Assembly (NCBI RefSeq): GCF_020711235.1
Contig: NZ_JAJFAV010000001.1
Location: forward strand, 496,001 to 560,000
Origin: Hymenobacter sp. 15J16-1T3B
Lineage (GTDB): Bacteria > Bacteroidota > Bacteroidia > Cytophagales > Hymenobacteraceae
Direction of reading: 5' to 3'
Length of the DNA: 64,000 nt
Positions 33,672 to 41,908 of this stretch are shown here, piece after piece; positions within the stretch are counted from its first letter, which is position 1; every line of letters starts with the position of its first letter. The position numbers and the translations under genes were made by a program. The notes below the pieces were generated by a model. It was not told the origin of the DNA. It worked only from the letters and a program-made list of their open reading frames with translations, and ran no database searches.

Positions 33672-34706
33672 CTAGACGATGGGGCGCAGCGCCGGCGCCA
33701 CCCGTGTGCCGATCAGCTCGATGGACTGCAGCACCTTCTCGTGCGACAAGGCGGCCACGTCCTGCTGAAACGTCACCCGCGAAATGCCGCCGAGGGCTTC
33801 GCTGTGCCGCTGAATTTTGGCCGTCATCTCCTCGGGACTACCTACCAGCAATGCGCCCAGCGGCCCGGCTTGCGCATCGAACTGCGGTCGGGTGATGGGC
33901 GCGCCGCCCCGCTCCCGGGCCCGGGCCGAAAAGGTGCGGGCGTAGCCGGGAAAGAACTCTTCCCGGGCCTGCTCCGAGGTTTCGGCCACGTAGCCCAGGG
34001 AATGCAGCCCCACCTGCAGCTGCTCCGGCGCGTGCCCGGCGCGGCGGCCGGCTTCGCGGTACAGGTCGACGAGCGGGCGGAAGCGGTGGGTTTCGCCGCC
34101 GATGATGGCCACCATCAGCGGCAGCCCCAGCGTGCCGGCGCGGGCAAAGGACTGCGGCGTGCCGCCCACCCCAATCCACACCGGCAAGGGCTGCTGCACG
34201 GGCCGCGGATACACGCCCTGCCCGGTCAGCGCCGGCCGAAACTTGCCCGACCAGCGCACGTGCTCGTGGGCGCGTACCTGCAGCAGCAGCTCCAGCTTCT
34301 CGGCGAAGAGCGCGTCGTAGTCGTCGAGGTCGTAGCCAAACAGCGGGAAAGCCTCCACCGACGAGGCGCGGCCCACCACCAGCTCGGCCCGGCCCCGCGA
34401 AATCAAATCCAGGGTGGCAAACTGTTGAAACACCCGTACCGGGTCGGCGGCGCTGAGCACCGTCACGGCGCTGGTCAGCCGGATGCGCTTGGTGCGCGCC
34501 GCCGCTGCCGCCAGGATGACGGCCGTAGCCGAGTCGAGGTACTCGGGGCGGTGGTGCTCCCCGATGCCGAACACGTCGAGGCCCACTTGGTCGGCATACT
34601 CAATGCGCGCCAGCAGTTGTTCGAGGGCGTCGGCCCCGCCGAGCTGGGTACCCACCCCGTTGTCTACCACACTCGCCGCGGCGAAGCTGTCAATTCCGAT
34701 TTGCAT
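33672..34706 (-). CDS. LLM-class flavin-dependent oxidoreductase (luciferase-like monooxygenase)
   Basis: 344 residues, F420- or FMN-dependent bacterial luciferase-like TIM barrel. Visible: LARIEYADQVGLDVFGIGEHHRPEYLDSATAVILAAAAART (the EHH motif near residue 50), LTSAVTVLSAADPVRVFQQFATLDLISRGRAELVVGRAS and a late LPVWIGVGGTPQSF. Substrate not predictable. ATG 34706 is just after the short intergenic gap. It points towards the two-component genes and is convergent with them. Confidence 0.9.
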   Translation of the reverse strand: MQIGIDSFAAASVVDNGVGTQLGGADALEQLLARIEYADQVGLDVFGIGEHHRPEYLDSATAVILAAAAARTKRIRLTSAVTVLSAADPVRVFQQFATLDLISRGRAELVVGRASSVEAFPLFGYDLDDYDALFAEKLELLLQVRAHEHVRWSGKFRPALTGQGVYPRPVQQPLPVWIGVGGTPQSFARAGTLGLPLMVAIIGGETHRFRPLVDLYREAGRRAGHAPEQLQVGLHSLGYVAETSEQAREEFFPGYARTFSARARERGGAPITRPQFDAQAGPLGALLVGSPEEMTAKIQRHSEALGGISRVTFQQDVAALSHEKVLQSIELIGTRVAPALRPIV

Positions 34707-34791
34707 AGCCTTGCAATTGCCGCAGCCGGGCTTTTGTTTTCGCCGGGCCAGCCGGCCCGGCTATCCTGGCGGAAAGCCGTGGGCCACGCGG

Positions 34792-35952
34792 TTACGAGCC
34801 GCCTTGCCGTTCCCCACCGCAGGGTCCGCGGCGTTGGGCATCGGTGGCCGGGAAATAGCCGAGCTGCGAGCCGCGCCGAAACAGCTCGCAGGCTGCGCTG
34901 CCCCGGCCCTGCTTCTGCGCCACGCGGCCCAGCAAGAAATAAATCTGTCCGCTGCGGGGCCGCAGCAGCAGCACCTGCTGGTAGTCGGCCAGGGCCGCCG
35001 GGTAGTCCCCGGCCTTGAAATAGGCCAGCCCGCGGTAGGTGAGCCACTTGGCCGAGGGCGCACGCTGCCCCGCCTGCAGGCGTAGGCCCGCGCTCAGGTC
35101 GCTGGCGGCCGAGACGAATAGGCGCTGCTCGAACAGACGCACTTCGCCGCGGGCCAGCCAAGCTGGGCTCAGCGTCGAATCGAGCACCACTGCCCGCGAG
35201 AAATGATCCAGCGCCAAGCGCGTGCGTTTCTGGCCCGCGGCGCACTGCCCGAGGCGGTAATACAGCTCGGCGGCGGCGTGGCGGTTGCGGGTCAGGCGCA
35301 GGGCCGCGGTATAGTCGAGACTGGCTTGCAGGTAGTTGCGGTACACCAGTTGCTCGATTTCGGCGCGGCGGCGCAACGCTCCCACGTGCCCGGGCTTGAA
35401 GGCCAGGGTTTCGCTGAAGTAGCTGTGGGCCGTGCCCCACTGCTGCTGGGTGTAGGCCCGCAGCCCGTTCTGGTAGTTGTTGCTGGCCGCTACCCGGTCC
35501 ATCACCCACTTGGTGCCCAGCCCAAACAGCAGCAGCCCTACCAGAATGCCGATGACCAGCAGCCAGTCGCGTCGGGTGAAACGCAGGCTCTTCTGGTGGC
35601 GCACGTAGTGCCGCTCGGCCGAGGAGGCCGGCGGCCGGGTGCGCAACGGTGCGGGCGGGGGCATGGGCACTCCGTACACGTGCTGGCTTTGGGGCCGGTA
35701 CTGCTGGGCGCGTCGGGCTTCCTCGGCCCGCAACCGGGCCTGGCGCAGCTGGTGGTCGTAGTGGGCGCGGCGGCCGGGGTCCGACAGCACTTGGTAGGCG
35801 GCGGCCACGGCCTTGAACTGGTCTTCGTAGAGGCGGCTGCCGCCGTGGCGGTCGGGATGGTAGCGCAGGGCCAGTTGTTTATAGGCCTGCTTGATGTCGG
35901 CCAGCGGGGCCGTAGGCTCGACGCCCAGCACCTGATAAAGAGTTTGGCTCAC
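34792..35952 (-). CDS. membrane protein with N-terminal DnaJ domain and TPR repeats
   Basis: 386 residues from GTG 35952 (VSQTLYQVLGVEPTA). J domain at 1-68 with the HPD motif in LALRYHPDRHGG, so it could stimulate DnaK. A charged, Gln/Arg-rich linker follows, then one membrane helix (WLLVIGILVGLLLFGLGTKWV, about 145-165) and about five TPR-like units to the C-terminus (NNYQNGLRAYTQQQWGTAHSYF; TYRGLAYFKAGDYPAALADYQQVLLLRPRSGQIYFLLGRVAQKQGRG). The TPRs are predicted in the periplasm and the J domain in the cytoplasm. It may act as a membrane-anchored co-chaperone. The frame extends upstream to 36147, but that part is not DnaJ-like and overlaps the next gene. Confidence 0.85.
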   Translation of the reverse strand: MSQTLYQVLGVEPTAPLADIKQAYKQLALRYHPDRHGGSRLYEDQFKAVAAAYQVLSDPGRRAHYDHQLRQARLRAEEARRAQQYRPQSQHVYGVPMPPPAPLRTRPPASSAERHYVRHQKSLRFTRRDWLLVIGILVGLLLFGLGTKWVMDRVAASNNYQNGLRAYTQQQWGTAHSYFSETLAFKPGHVGALRRRAEIEQLVYRNYLQASLDYTAALRLTRNRHAAAELYYRLGQCAAGQKRTRLALDHFSRAVVLDSTLSPAWLARGEVRLFEQRLFVSAASDLSAGLRLQAGQRAPSAKWLTYRGLAYFKAGDYPAALADYQQVLLLRPRSGQIYFLLGRVAQKQGRGSAACELFRRGSQLGYFPATDAQRRGPCGGERQGGS

Positions 35953-35973
35953 GTTGGCTGACGGGGGTGATGG

Positions 35974-35981
35974 TAAAAGTA
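35974..35981 (-). promoter_or_regulatory. candidate -7 element of the dnaJ-TPR gene
   Basis: TACTTTTA on the minus strand, one mismatch from TAnnTTTG, 22 bases upstream of the GTG. Confidence 0.45.
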
Positions 35982-36118
35982 CGGCGAAGTTCAGACGCCG
36001 TCTGGGCTTTTCCGTAGAAACCCTCGGCTTGCTGAACACCGCTACCCCGTAGCGGGTTCGGCCGGCCGCGCCGCTACCCGCCTTTCTCCTTGTTCCAACC
36101 CCCAATTTTCGCCGCTGC

Positions 36119-36484
36119 ATGGCTACCGAAGATCCTACGCCCCGCAACGACTCGTTGATGAAGAATCTGATGGGCTACATCGACACGCGCATCGACCTGG
36201 TGCGCCTGGAGGTGCAGGAAAAAGTCAAGACCATCTTCGTCGGCGTAGCCCAAGGCGCCACCCTGGCCATTCTGGGCCTGCTGTTTGTGGTATTTCTGAG
36301 CATCTTCGCCGGCTTGGCCCTCAACGCCGCCCTCGACAGCCCATATTGGGGCTTTGGCATCGTGGCCGGCTTCTATTTGCTGCTACTCATCATCTTTGTG
36401 GTGGGCGTGGGCAAGAAGCTCTACCAGGGCCTGGCCGATAAAGTCCTGACCGACACCATCTACAAATCGGACAAGCGCCAATAG
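36119..36484 (+). CDS. holin-X superfamily (DUF1469/YqjE-like) membrane protein
   Basis: 121 residues. An N-terminal amphipathic part (MKNLMGYIDTRIDLVRLEVQEKVK) is followed by two membrane helices (about 45-70 and 79-104, ILGLLFVVFLSIFAGLALNAAL and GFGIVAGFYLLLLIIFVVGVG). The family resembles phage holin superfamily III but is a common chromosomal inner-membrane protein without lysis function. Next gene follows after 20 bases, and they probably form an operon with the GGGP synthase. Confidence 0.85.
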   Translation: MATEDPTPRNDSLMKNLMGYIDTRIDLVRLEVQEKVKTIFVGVAQGATLAILGLLFVVFLSIFAGLALNAALDSPYWGFGIVAGFYLLLLIIFVVGVGKKLYQGLADKVLTDTIYKSDKRQ

Positions 36485-36504
36485 TCCCCACACTTTTTAG
36501 CGCG

Positions 36505-37236
36505 ATGAGCGAACTACACAACCCGCTGTTCGACGACGAACGGGAGTTTCTGGAGCGCCAGAAGCTGGAATACGAGCGCGCCCTGCTGGGCGACGTGGAC
36601 CACCTCAAAGAGCAAACCTCGCGCGTCGGCAAGTACGTGGCCATCGGCGCGGCCCTGCTGGGCGGCTTCTGGCTCGTCAGCAAGGTTATCGGCCGGGGCG
36701 ACGAGGACGAAGACGACGAGGACTACCGCCCGCGCCGCAAGGTGAAGGGCAAAAAGCCCAAGCGCCGCCCCCACCTCGTAGCCCAGTCCGAGGATTATGA
36801 GTTTGGCTCGGGCCGCACCGACGTGCACCCGCGCGCCCACCTCGCCCCACCCGTCTACCACGCCACCGCTCCGTCGGCCGATTCGGACCCGTTTCCGGCC
36901 TTCGATGCCTCGACGCCGCCCGGTTCGGCCTCAAGCTTGGCGCCTACCTCGGCGGCCGGCTACCGGTCTTCGTACCGGGCCGCCCCCGAGCCCGAACCGC
37001 GCAACTCCGTGGTGTGGGACGCGGTGCAGATGTTTGCCGCCTCCGACACCGGCAAGATGATTATCGGCCAGGTATCGGGCGTCTTGATTGCCCTCGTCAC
37101 GCGCAAGCTCAACGAGTTGATGGATGTAAGCAAAAATTCGGACCTTGCAGCTTCGGCCACGGAGCCGGAAACCAAGGATATCGACTTTGTCATCCACCAC
37201 GACGACGCGCATGCGCCCGACGCCCCTGCTCGATGA
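36505..37236 (+). CDS. membrane-associated protein, unknown function, in holin-X/GGGPS operon
   Basis: 243 residues. Charged N-terminus with a helix (ERQKLEYERALLGDVDHLKEQTSRV), one possible membrane segment at about 44-63 (YVAIGAALLGGFWLVSKVIG), then an acidic/basic tract and a Pro/Ala/Ser linker, and a C-terminal helical part (VVWDAVQMFAASDTGKMIIGQVSGVLIALVTRKLNELM). No family recognised. It is 20 bases after the holin-X gene and overlaps the next by 26 bases, so the three are translated as a unit. Confidence 0.75.
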   Translation: MSELHNPLFDDEREFLERQKLEYERALLGDVDHLKEQTSRVGKYVAIGAALLGGFWLVSKVIGRGDEDEDDEDYRPRRKVKGKKPKRRPHLVAQSEDYEFGSGRTDVHPRAHLAPPVYHATAPSADSDPFPAFDASTPPGSASSLAPTSAAGYRSSYRAAPEPEPRNSVVWDAVQMFAASDTGKMIIGQVSGVLIALVTRKLNELMDVSKNSDLAASATEPETKDIDFVIHHDDAHAPDAPAR

Positions 37237-37984
37237 CCTGTGCCACCGCCGCCTGCACGGCCAGAAGTCCCTGGCCGTCTTGCTCGACCCCGACGACCTC
37301 GACGAGGCCGGCACGCGGCGCATTCTGGCGCTGAGCGAGGCGCATTCCGTTGATTATTTCTTCGTAGGGGGCAGCTTGGTGACGTCGCAGCACCAAGCTG
37401 CCCTTCTGCGTTTGCTCAAGGCCCACTCGGCGGTACCAGTGGTGCTCTTTCCCAGCAACAGCCTGCATATCGATACCCAGGCCGACGCCATCTTGCTGCT
37501 CAGCCTGATTTCGGGCCGCAACCCCGACTTCCTCATTGGCCAGCACGTGGTGGCCGCTCCGTTGCTGCGCGCCAGCCAGCTCGAAATCCTGCCCACCGGC
37601 TACATGCTCGTCGACTCGGGCCGGCAGACCACCGCCAGCTACATGAGCGGCACCACGCCCCTGCCCCACGACAAGCCCACCATTGCCGCCTGCACGGCCT
37701 TGGCCGGCGAGCAGCTCGGCCTGCGCCTCACCTACCTCGACGGGGGCAGCGGGGCCCAGCAGCCCGTATCGGCTGCCATGATCCGGGCCGTGCGCCAGGC
37801 CGTTGAGTCGCCCATCATCGTGGGTGGCGGCCTGAACACGGCCGAAAAAGCCCACACGGCCCTGGCTGCCGGCGCCGACGTCATTGTGGTTGGCAACCAG
37901 ATTGAGCGCGACCCTGACTTTCTGCCGGAGGTTTCCCGCGTGGTCCGCTCGTTCAACACGGTGCGCAGCGCGGCGCTAAACTAG
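37211..37984 (+). CDS. geranylgeranylglyceryl/heptaprenylglyceryl phosphate synthase family protein
   Basis: 257 residues, TIM-barrel prenyltransferase that joins glycerol-1-phosphate to a long prenyl diphosphate. Motifs: SLAVLLDPDDLDEAGTRRIL, DYFFVGGSLVTSQHQ, VVLFPSNSLHI, LPTGYMLVDSG, TYLDGGSGA and PIIVGGGLNTAEKAHTALAAGADVIVVGNQIE. It is the archaeal ether-lipid enzyme type, of which certain Bacteroidota carry the larger form. ATG 37211 overlaps the previous gene by 26 bases. The product would be an ether-linked prenyl glycerol phosphate; what it becomes here is not known. Confidence 0.9.
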   Translation: MRPTPLLDDLCHRRLHGQKSLAVLLDPDDLDEAGTRRILALSEAHSVDYFFVGGSLVTSQHQAALLRLLKAHSAVPVVLFPSNSLHIDTQADAILLLSLISGRNPDFLIGQHVVAAPLLRASQLEILPTGYMLVDSGRQTTASYMSGTTPLPHDKPTIAACTALAGEQLGLRLTYLDGGSGAQQPVSAAMIRAVRQAVESPIIVGGGLNTAEKAHTALAAGADVIVVGNQIERDPDFLPEVSRVVRSFNTVRSAALN

Positions 37985-38077
37985 GCTGGCGCCGACGTGT
38001 TTACTCGGACTCCAAATCCCATAGCCCACAGGTGGTCGACCACGAAGCAGACGCTTAAGCCAACCTTCTGGCACCTC

Positions 38078-38127
38078 CCAACAACGCAACAGCCCCGACC
38101 ATCAGGCCGGGGCTGTTGCGTTGTTGG
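38078..38127. terminator. bidirectional terminator
   Basis: A perfect 20-bp stem (38078-38097 with 38108-38127) and a ten-base loop lies between the GGGP synthase gene and the convergent AraC regulator. Confidence 0.9.
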
Positions 38128-38176
38128 AACCGGTCACGGCGTCCGCGAACCGGAGGAAGGCATAGCCAGCCTATGC

Positions 38177-39100
38177 TTAGATGTTCATAGCCGATTCGCG
38201 GCGGCGCATCTTGCCGGCCGGAATGCCGAACATCATCTTGAAGCGGCGGCAGAAGTACGCGGTGTCCTTGTAGCCCACCTCTTTGCCGATGTCGCGGATG
38301 CTCTTCTTGGTGGTGCGCAGCAGGAACACGGCGCGTTCCATGCGCTGGTACTCGATGTAGTCCTGCGGGTTGATGCCCGTCAGCATCTTGAAGTACTGCC
38401 CCACGTAGTCTTCCGACACGTTGGCCACACCCGACAGCACCTTGTTCGACAGGTCGCCGCCCAGGTTCTCCTTGATGTAGTTGAACAGGTCGATGAGGCG
38501 CGGGTCCTTGAAGTAGGTGCTGTTCGTGGCCAGTTGCTCCACAAACATCTTGTTCTTCAGGATGTAGCGAATGATTTCCACGACAATATTCTCCGTGTAA
38601 ATCGAAATCAGACGCTCCCGACCCGGCAGGTCCTGCAGGCTTTCTTCCACCACCTTGATGACCAGGTTGGCCAGCTTGGAGTTGCCGCTGATCATGAAGG
38701 CGGGCACGTCCAGCGACGCAAAGAAGTTCACCGAGTCGAACACCTTGGCCTCAAACGACACAAACGAGTGGCTCTCGTCGGCGTCCGAAATCAGGTCGAG
38801 GTCGGCGTTGGAGTGGAAGAACTTATCCTTGTTGCTAATCAGGTCGTCGTTGGTGATGGTCTTGCCGCCGGTTTCGCCGTAGCTCACGCGGGTAGCGCGG
38901 CCGCCGGGAATGAACAGCATGTCCCCTTCTTCCACCACTTGGTCGTCGTCGCCGAAGGAGATGCGGCCTTTGTGCAGCAGAATCAGGTTGTTGCCAACAT
39001 CGTAGTAGTTGCGCACCGTGAACGGCTGCTGCAACACCAGATTTTTGGCTTTGATGTAACGAACCCCCAGGGATTCTATCACTTTATTGTAATCCTCCAT
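38177..39100 (-). CDS. AraC-family transcriptional regulator, conserved in Cytophagales
   Basis: 307 residues from ATG 39100 (MEDYNKVIESLGVRYIKAKNL). An N-terminal cupin-like sensory part covers about 1-150 (VLQQPFTVRNYYDVGNNLILLHKGRISFGDD, MLFIPGGRATRVSYGE). The C-terminal AraC double helix-turn-helix is clear: LSGVANVSEDYVGQYFKMLTGINPQDYIEYQRMERAVFLLRTTKKSIRDIGKEVGYKDTAYFCRRFKMMFGIPAGK (cut here in the middle: residues about 225-300). An upstream frame would add 21 residues from TTG 39163 or ATG 39148, but the sequence there is not like the family. Effector and targets are unknown. Confidence 0.88.
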   Translation of the reverse strand: MEDYNKVIESLGVRYIKAKNLVLQQPFTVRNYYDVGNNLILLHKGRISFGDDDQVVEEGDMLFIPGGRATRVSYGETGGKTITNDDLISNKDKFFHSNADLDLISDADESHSFVSFEAKVFDSVNFFASLDVPAFMISGNSKLANLVIKVVEESLQDLPGRERLISIYTENIVVEIIRYILKNKMFVEQLATNSTYFKDPRLIDLFNYIKENLGGDLSNKVLSGVANVSEDYVGQYFKMLTGINPQDYIEYQRMERAVFLLRTTKKSIRDIGKEVGYKDTAYFCRRFKMMFGIPAGKMRRRESAMNI

Positions 39101-39195
39101 ATTCCGGTACAGTGTTGGGTGGCTGACTATCAGCGGACTATCCCACATCCGCCGTATAGACAATGCAAATTAAGATATAAAAATTCACAAAAACG

Positions 39196-39225
39196 AAAAC
39201 CCAGCTAATTTTTTAGCTGGGTTTT
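39196..39225 (-). terminator. terminator of the acyl-CoA dehydrogenase gene
   Basis: A 13-bp perfect stem (AAAACCCAGCTAA at 39196-39208 with its complement at 39213-39225) ends in T-rich sequence on the minus strand, 32 bases past the stop codon. Confidence 0.88.
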
Positions 39226-39257
39226 GTGCAAGCTTTCTGACTTTAAGGCAATTCCGT

Positions 39258-40397
39258 TTACTTCAGAATTTCCCGCGAGATTACAATTTTCTGAATCTCA
39301 GAGGTTCCCTCGTAAATCTGGGTGATTTTAGCGTCGCGCATCATGCGCTCCACGTGGAATTCTTTCACGAAGCCGTAACCTCCGTGTACCTGTACGGCTT
39401 CCACCGCGGTATCCATGGCCACCTTCGACGCGAAAAGCTTGGCCATGGCCCCCGATTTGGCGTAGTCCATGCCAGCGTCCTTGTCGTGGGCGGCTTGCAG
39501 GCACAACAGGCGAGCAGCGTCAATGTTCGTGGCCATATCGGCTAGCTTGAACTGAATGGCTTGGTGCTGCGAAATCGGCACGCCGAAGGCTTTGCGCTCC
39601 TTGGAGTACTTCACAGCCAGCTCGTAGGCGCCTGAGGCAATGCCCAGCGCCTGCGCAGCAATACCGATGCGGCCGCCGGCCAGCACCTGCATGGCGAACT
39701 TGAAGCCGAAGCCGTCCTCGCCGATGCGGTTTTCCTTGGGAACCTTCACGTCGGTGAACATCAGCGAGTGCGTGTCGGAGCCGCGGATGCCGAGCTTATT
39801 TTCCTTCGGGCCCACCACGAAGCCGGGCGTGTCGCGCTCCACAATGATGGCGTTGATGCCGCGGTGCTTCTTAGCCGGGTCGGTCTGGGCAATGACCAGG
39901 TACACCGAGGCCGAGGAACCGTTGGTAATCCAGTTCTTGGTGCCGTTCAGCAGGTAATAGTCGCCCATGTCTTCAGCGGTGGTGCTCTGCGAGGTGGCAT
40001 CCGAACCAGCTTCGGGCTCCGACAGGGCAAAGGCCCCGATCATTTCGCCGGTAGTCAGCTTGGTCAGGTACTTCTGCTTCTGCTCCTCGGTACCGTATTT
40101 CTCCAGGCCCCAGCACACCAGCGAGTTGTTCACCGACATGATAACAGAGCAGGAGGCATCCACCTTGCTGATTTCCTCCATGGCCAGCACGTACGACACG
40201 GTGTCCATGCCGCCGCCGCCGTACTCGGGGCTCACCATCATGCCCAAAAAGCCCAGCTCGCCCATTTTCTTCACTTGCTCGGTGGGGAATTTCTGGTGCT
40301 CGTCGCGCTCGATGACGCCGGCCCACAGTTCGGACTGGGCAAAATCGCGGGCCGCGGCTTGCACGGCGAGTTGTTCTTCGGTGAGCTGAAAGTTCAT
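39258..40397 (-). CDS. acyl-CoA dehydrogenase
   Basis: 379 residues, short/medium-chain FAD enzyme that oxidises acyl-CoA to enoyl-CoA and delivers electrons to ETF. Motifs: GMMVSPEYGGGGMDTVSYVLAMEEISKVDASCSVIMSVNN, MIGAFALSEPEAGSDATSQ (the FAD-binding segment), IGIAAQALGIA, KERKAFGVPISQHQAIQFKLADMAT, and the catalytic Glu in HVERMMRDAKITQIYEGTSEIQ (about residue 365). Own terminator follows. It is a likely electron donor, through ETF, to the split EtfD-like complex at 25-27 kb, but the gap between them is large. Confidence 0.94.
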   Translation of the reverse strand: MNFQLTEEQLAVQAAARDFAQSELWAGVIERDEHQKFPTEQVKKMGELGFLGMMVSPEYGGGGMDTVSYVLAMEEISKVDASCSVIMSVNNSLVCWGLEKYGTEEQKQKYLTKLTTGEMIGAFALSEPEAGSDATSQSTTAEDMGDYYLLNGTKNWITNGSSASVYLVIAQTDPAKKHRGINAIIVERDTPGFVVGPKENKLGIRGSDTHSLMFTDVKVPKENRIGEDGFGFKFAMQVLAGGRIGIAAQALGIASGAYELAVKYSKERKAFGVPISQHQAIQFKLADMATNIDAARLLCLQAAHDKDAGMDYAKSGAMAKLFASKVAMDTAVEAVQVHGGYGFVKEFHVERMMRDAKITQIYEGTSEIQKIVISREILK

Positions 40398-40441
40398 GTG
40401 GGAATGGGAGTTGGGAGGCTGCAGAACGTTCGTTAGCCTGG

Positions 40442-40449
40442 CAAACGTG
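40442..40449 (-). promoter_or_regulatory. candidate -7 element of the acyl-CoA dehydrogenase gene
   Basis: CACGTTTG on the minus strand, one mismatch from TAnnTTTG, about 45 bases upstream of the start codon. Confidence 0.35.
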
Positions 40450-40595
40450 TCGCGAAATTAATTAGTTGCCGGGTGGTTATCAACCAACACCGCGGATTAA
40501 TGCATGGCAGGGGCCGCAAGATATGCGCGGCGCCCCGCGCTGCTTCGGCATGCCGGCTACTCGGGCCCCGCTCGCGGATAGGAGGGGTAAGCAAA

Positions 40596-40616
40596 ACGCC
40601 CGGCCAGGCCGGGCGT
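40596..40616 (-). terminator. terminator of the metallopeptidase operon
   Basis: An 8-bp stem (ACGCCCGG at 40596-40603 with CCGGGCGT at 40609-40616) followed by TTTT on the minus strand, 24 bases after the stop codon. Confidence 0.75.
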
Positions 40617-40639
40617 CCGCGCTTCGATGGCGGCGAGGC

Positions 40640-41332
40640 TTAGTTGTTGCGGCGGCCGCCCAGCAGGAAGCTGCCGTAGTACAGCAGCGTGGCCAGGGAG
40701 CTGACAGCAGCCACTACGTAGGTCATGGCCGCCCAGCGCAGGCCGTCCTTGGCAATGGCGTGTTCCTGCGAGGAGACAATGCCGCGCCGCTCCATCCAAG
40801 CCAGCGCCCGCTTGGAGGCGTCAAACTCAACGGGCAGGGTGACAAAGCTGAAGAAGGTGGCAAAGGCAAACAGCGCTACCCCGATGCCCAAGGGCAGCGG
40901 CGTCACGCGCAGCAGCAGCACGCCGGCCAACAGCAGCAGGGGCATAAAGCGCGACACCGCGCTCAGGGCCGGCACCATGGCCGAGCGAAACTGCAGCATG
41001 CTGTAAGCCGTGGCGTGCTGCACGGCGTGGCCGCACTCGTGAGCCGCCACGGCCGCCGACATGGCCGAGCGGCCGTGGTACACCTCGTCGCTGAGGTTCA
41101 CGGTTTTATCAGCCGGGTTGTAGTGGTCAGACAGCCGGCCCTCGGTCGATATCACCCGCACGTCGCGGATGTTGTTATCGGCCAGCATCATTTCGGCCAC
41201 TTGCTTGCCCGAGAGCTGCGAGTGCAACGCAATGTGGGAGTACTGGGAAAACTTGCTGCGGAGGCGCCATTGGATGAACACGCTGATCAGCGTCAGCGCA
41301 ATCATCAACAAGTAAAAGGGATTGATCATCAT
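40640..41332 (-). CDS. YugP-like membrane zinc metallopeptidase
   Basis: 230 residues. One N-terminal helix (INPFYLLMIALTLISVFIQW), then an AVAAHECGHAVQHAT motif (HExxH in ECGH, about residues 97-105) and two helical hairpins (about 125-165, 205-225). This is the Zn peptidase 2/YugP family of inner-membrane proteases. Conserved middle: FVTLPVEFDASKRALAWM and a C-terminal pair of membrane helices. Function in protein turnover unknown. It ends a minus-strand run after the heptose-phosphate adenylyltransferase gene. Confidence 0.88.
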   Translation of the reverse strand: MMINPFYLLMIALTLISVFIQWRLRSKFSQYSHIALHSQLSGKQVAEMMLADNNIRDVRVISTEGRLSDHYNPADKTVNLSDEVYHGRSAMSAAVAAHECGHAVQHATAYSMLQFRSAMVPALSAVSRFMPLLLLAGVLLLRVTPLPLGIGVALFAFATFFSFVTLPVEFDASKRALAWMERRGIVSSQEHAIAKDGLRWAAMTYVVAAVSSLATLLYYGSFLLGGRRNN

Positions 41333-41410
41333 GGGGTTGAGAGAGTAAAAACCAGCGGAGCCTTTGCGCCCGAAGCGGGGAGCCGAAGGACCGTCTGTTC
41401 CTCTCTCCCG

Positions 41411-41908
41411 TTACCCGGCCGCCGAGCCGCCGAGCGTTTGGCGCACGCGCTCCACAATGCGCGTGGTGCTGTAGCCAGTCACCAGGGGTACGGTGAGCAC
41501 CTGTCCCCCGTTGGCTAACACCAGTTCGTGGCCCACGATTCCGCTGACGGCGTAATCGTCGCCCTTCACCAGCACGTCGGGCCGCACCAGCTGAATGAGC
41601 TCCAGCGGGGTCGGCTCGTCGAACAGCACCACGGCATCCACAAACAAAAGCGAGGCCAGCACCCGCGCGCGTGACACTTCGTCCTGCAACGGGCGGCCGG
41701 GCTTTAAGCGACTGACAGATTGGTCGGTATTCAGGCCCACCACCAACGCGTCGCCTAGGGCGCGGGCTTTTTCGAGGTAGTCGACGTGGCCGAGGTGCAG
41801 CAGGTCGAAGCAGCCGTTGGTAAACACGATGCGGCGCCCTTGCTGGCGCCAGCTGTCGAGCACGGCGGGCAGCTGCGCGCGGGTCAGGATTTTTTCTTTA
41901 CTCCACAT
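41411..41908 (-). CDS. rfaE2: D-glycero-beta-D-manno-heptose 1-phosphate adenylyltransferase
   Basis: 165 residues, nucleotidyltransferase making ADP-heptose for the lipopolysaccharide core. FTNGCFDLLHLGHVDYLEKARALGD carries the HxGH motif (about residues 36-39). The later RPDVLVKGDDYAVSGIVGHE and GYSTTRIVERV (ISSTxI-like) match the HldE C-terminal domain. This is the stand-alone adenylyltransferase; the kinase is not in the window. The start at ATG 41908 overlaps the upstream gene by 11 bases, so the two are coupled. Confidence 0.9.
   Translation of the reverse strand: MWSKEKILTRAQLPAVLDSWRQQGRRIVFTNGCFDLLHLGHVDYLEKARALGDALVVGLNTDQSVSRLKPGRPLQDEVSRARVLASLLFVDAVVLFDEPTPLELIQLVRPDVLVKGDDYAVSGIVGHELVLANGGQVLTVPLVTGYSTTRIVERVRQTLGGSAAG

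Noticed and set aside
36119-36484. Phage remnant indicated by a holin-like protein
   Set aside because: The holin-X/DUF1469 family is a common chromosomal membrane family; no other phage gene is near.
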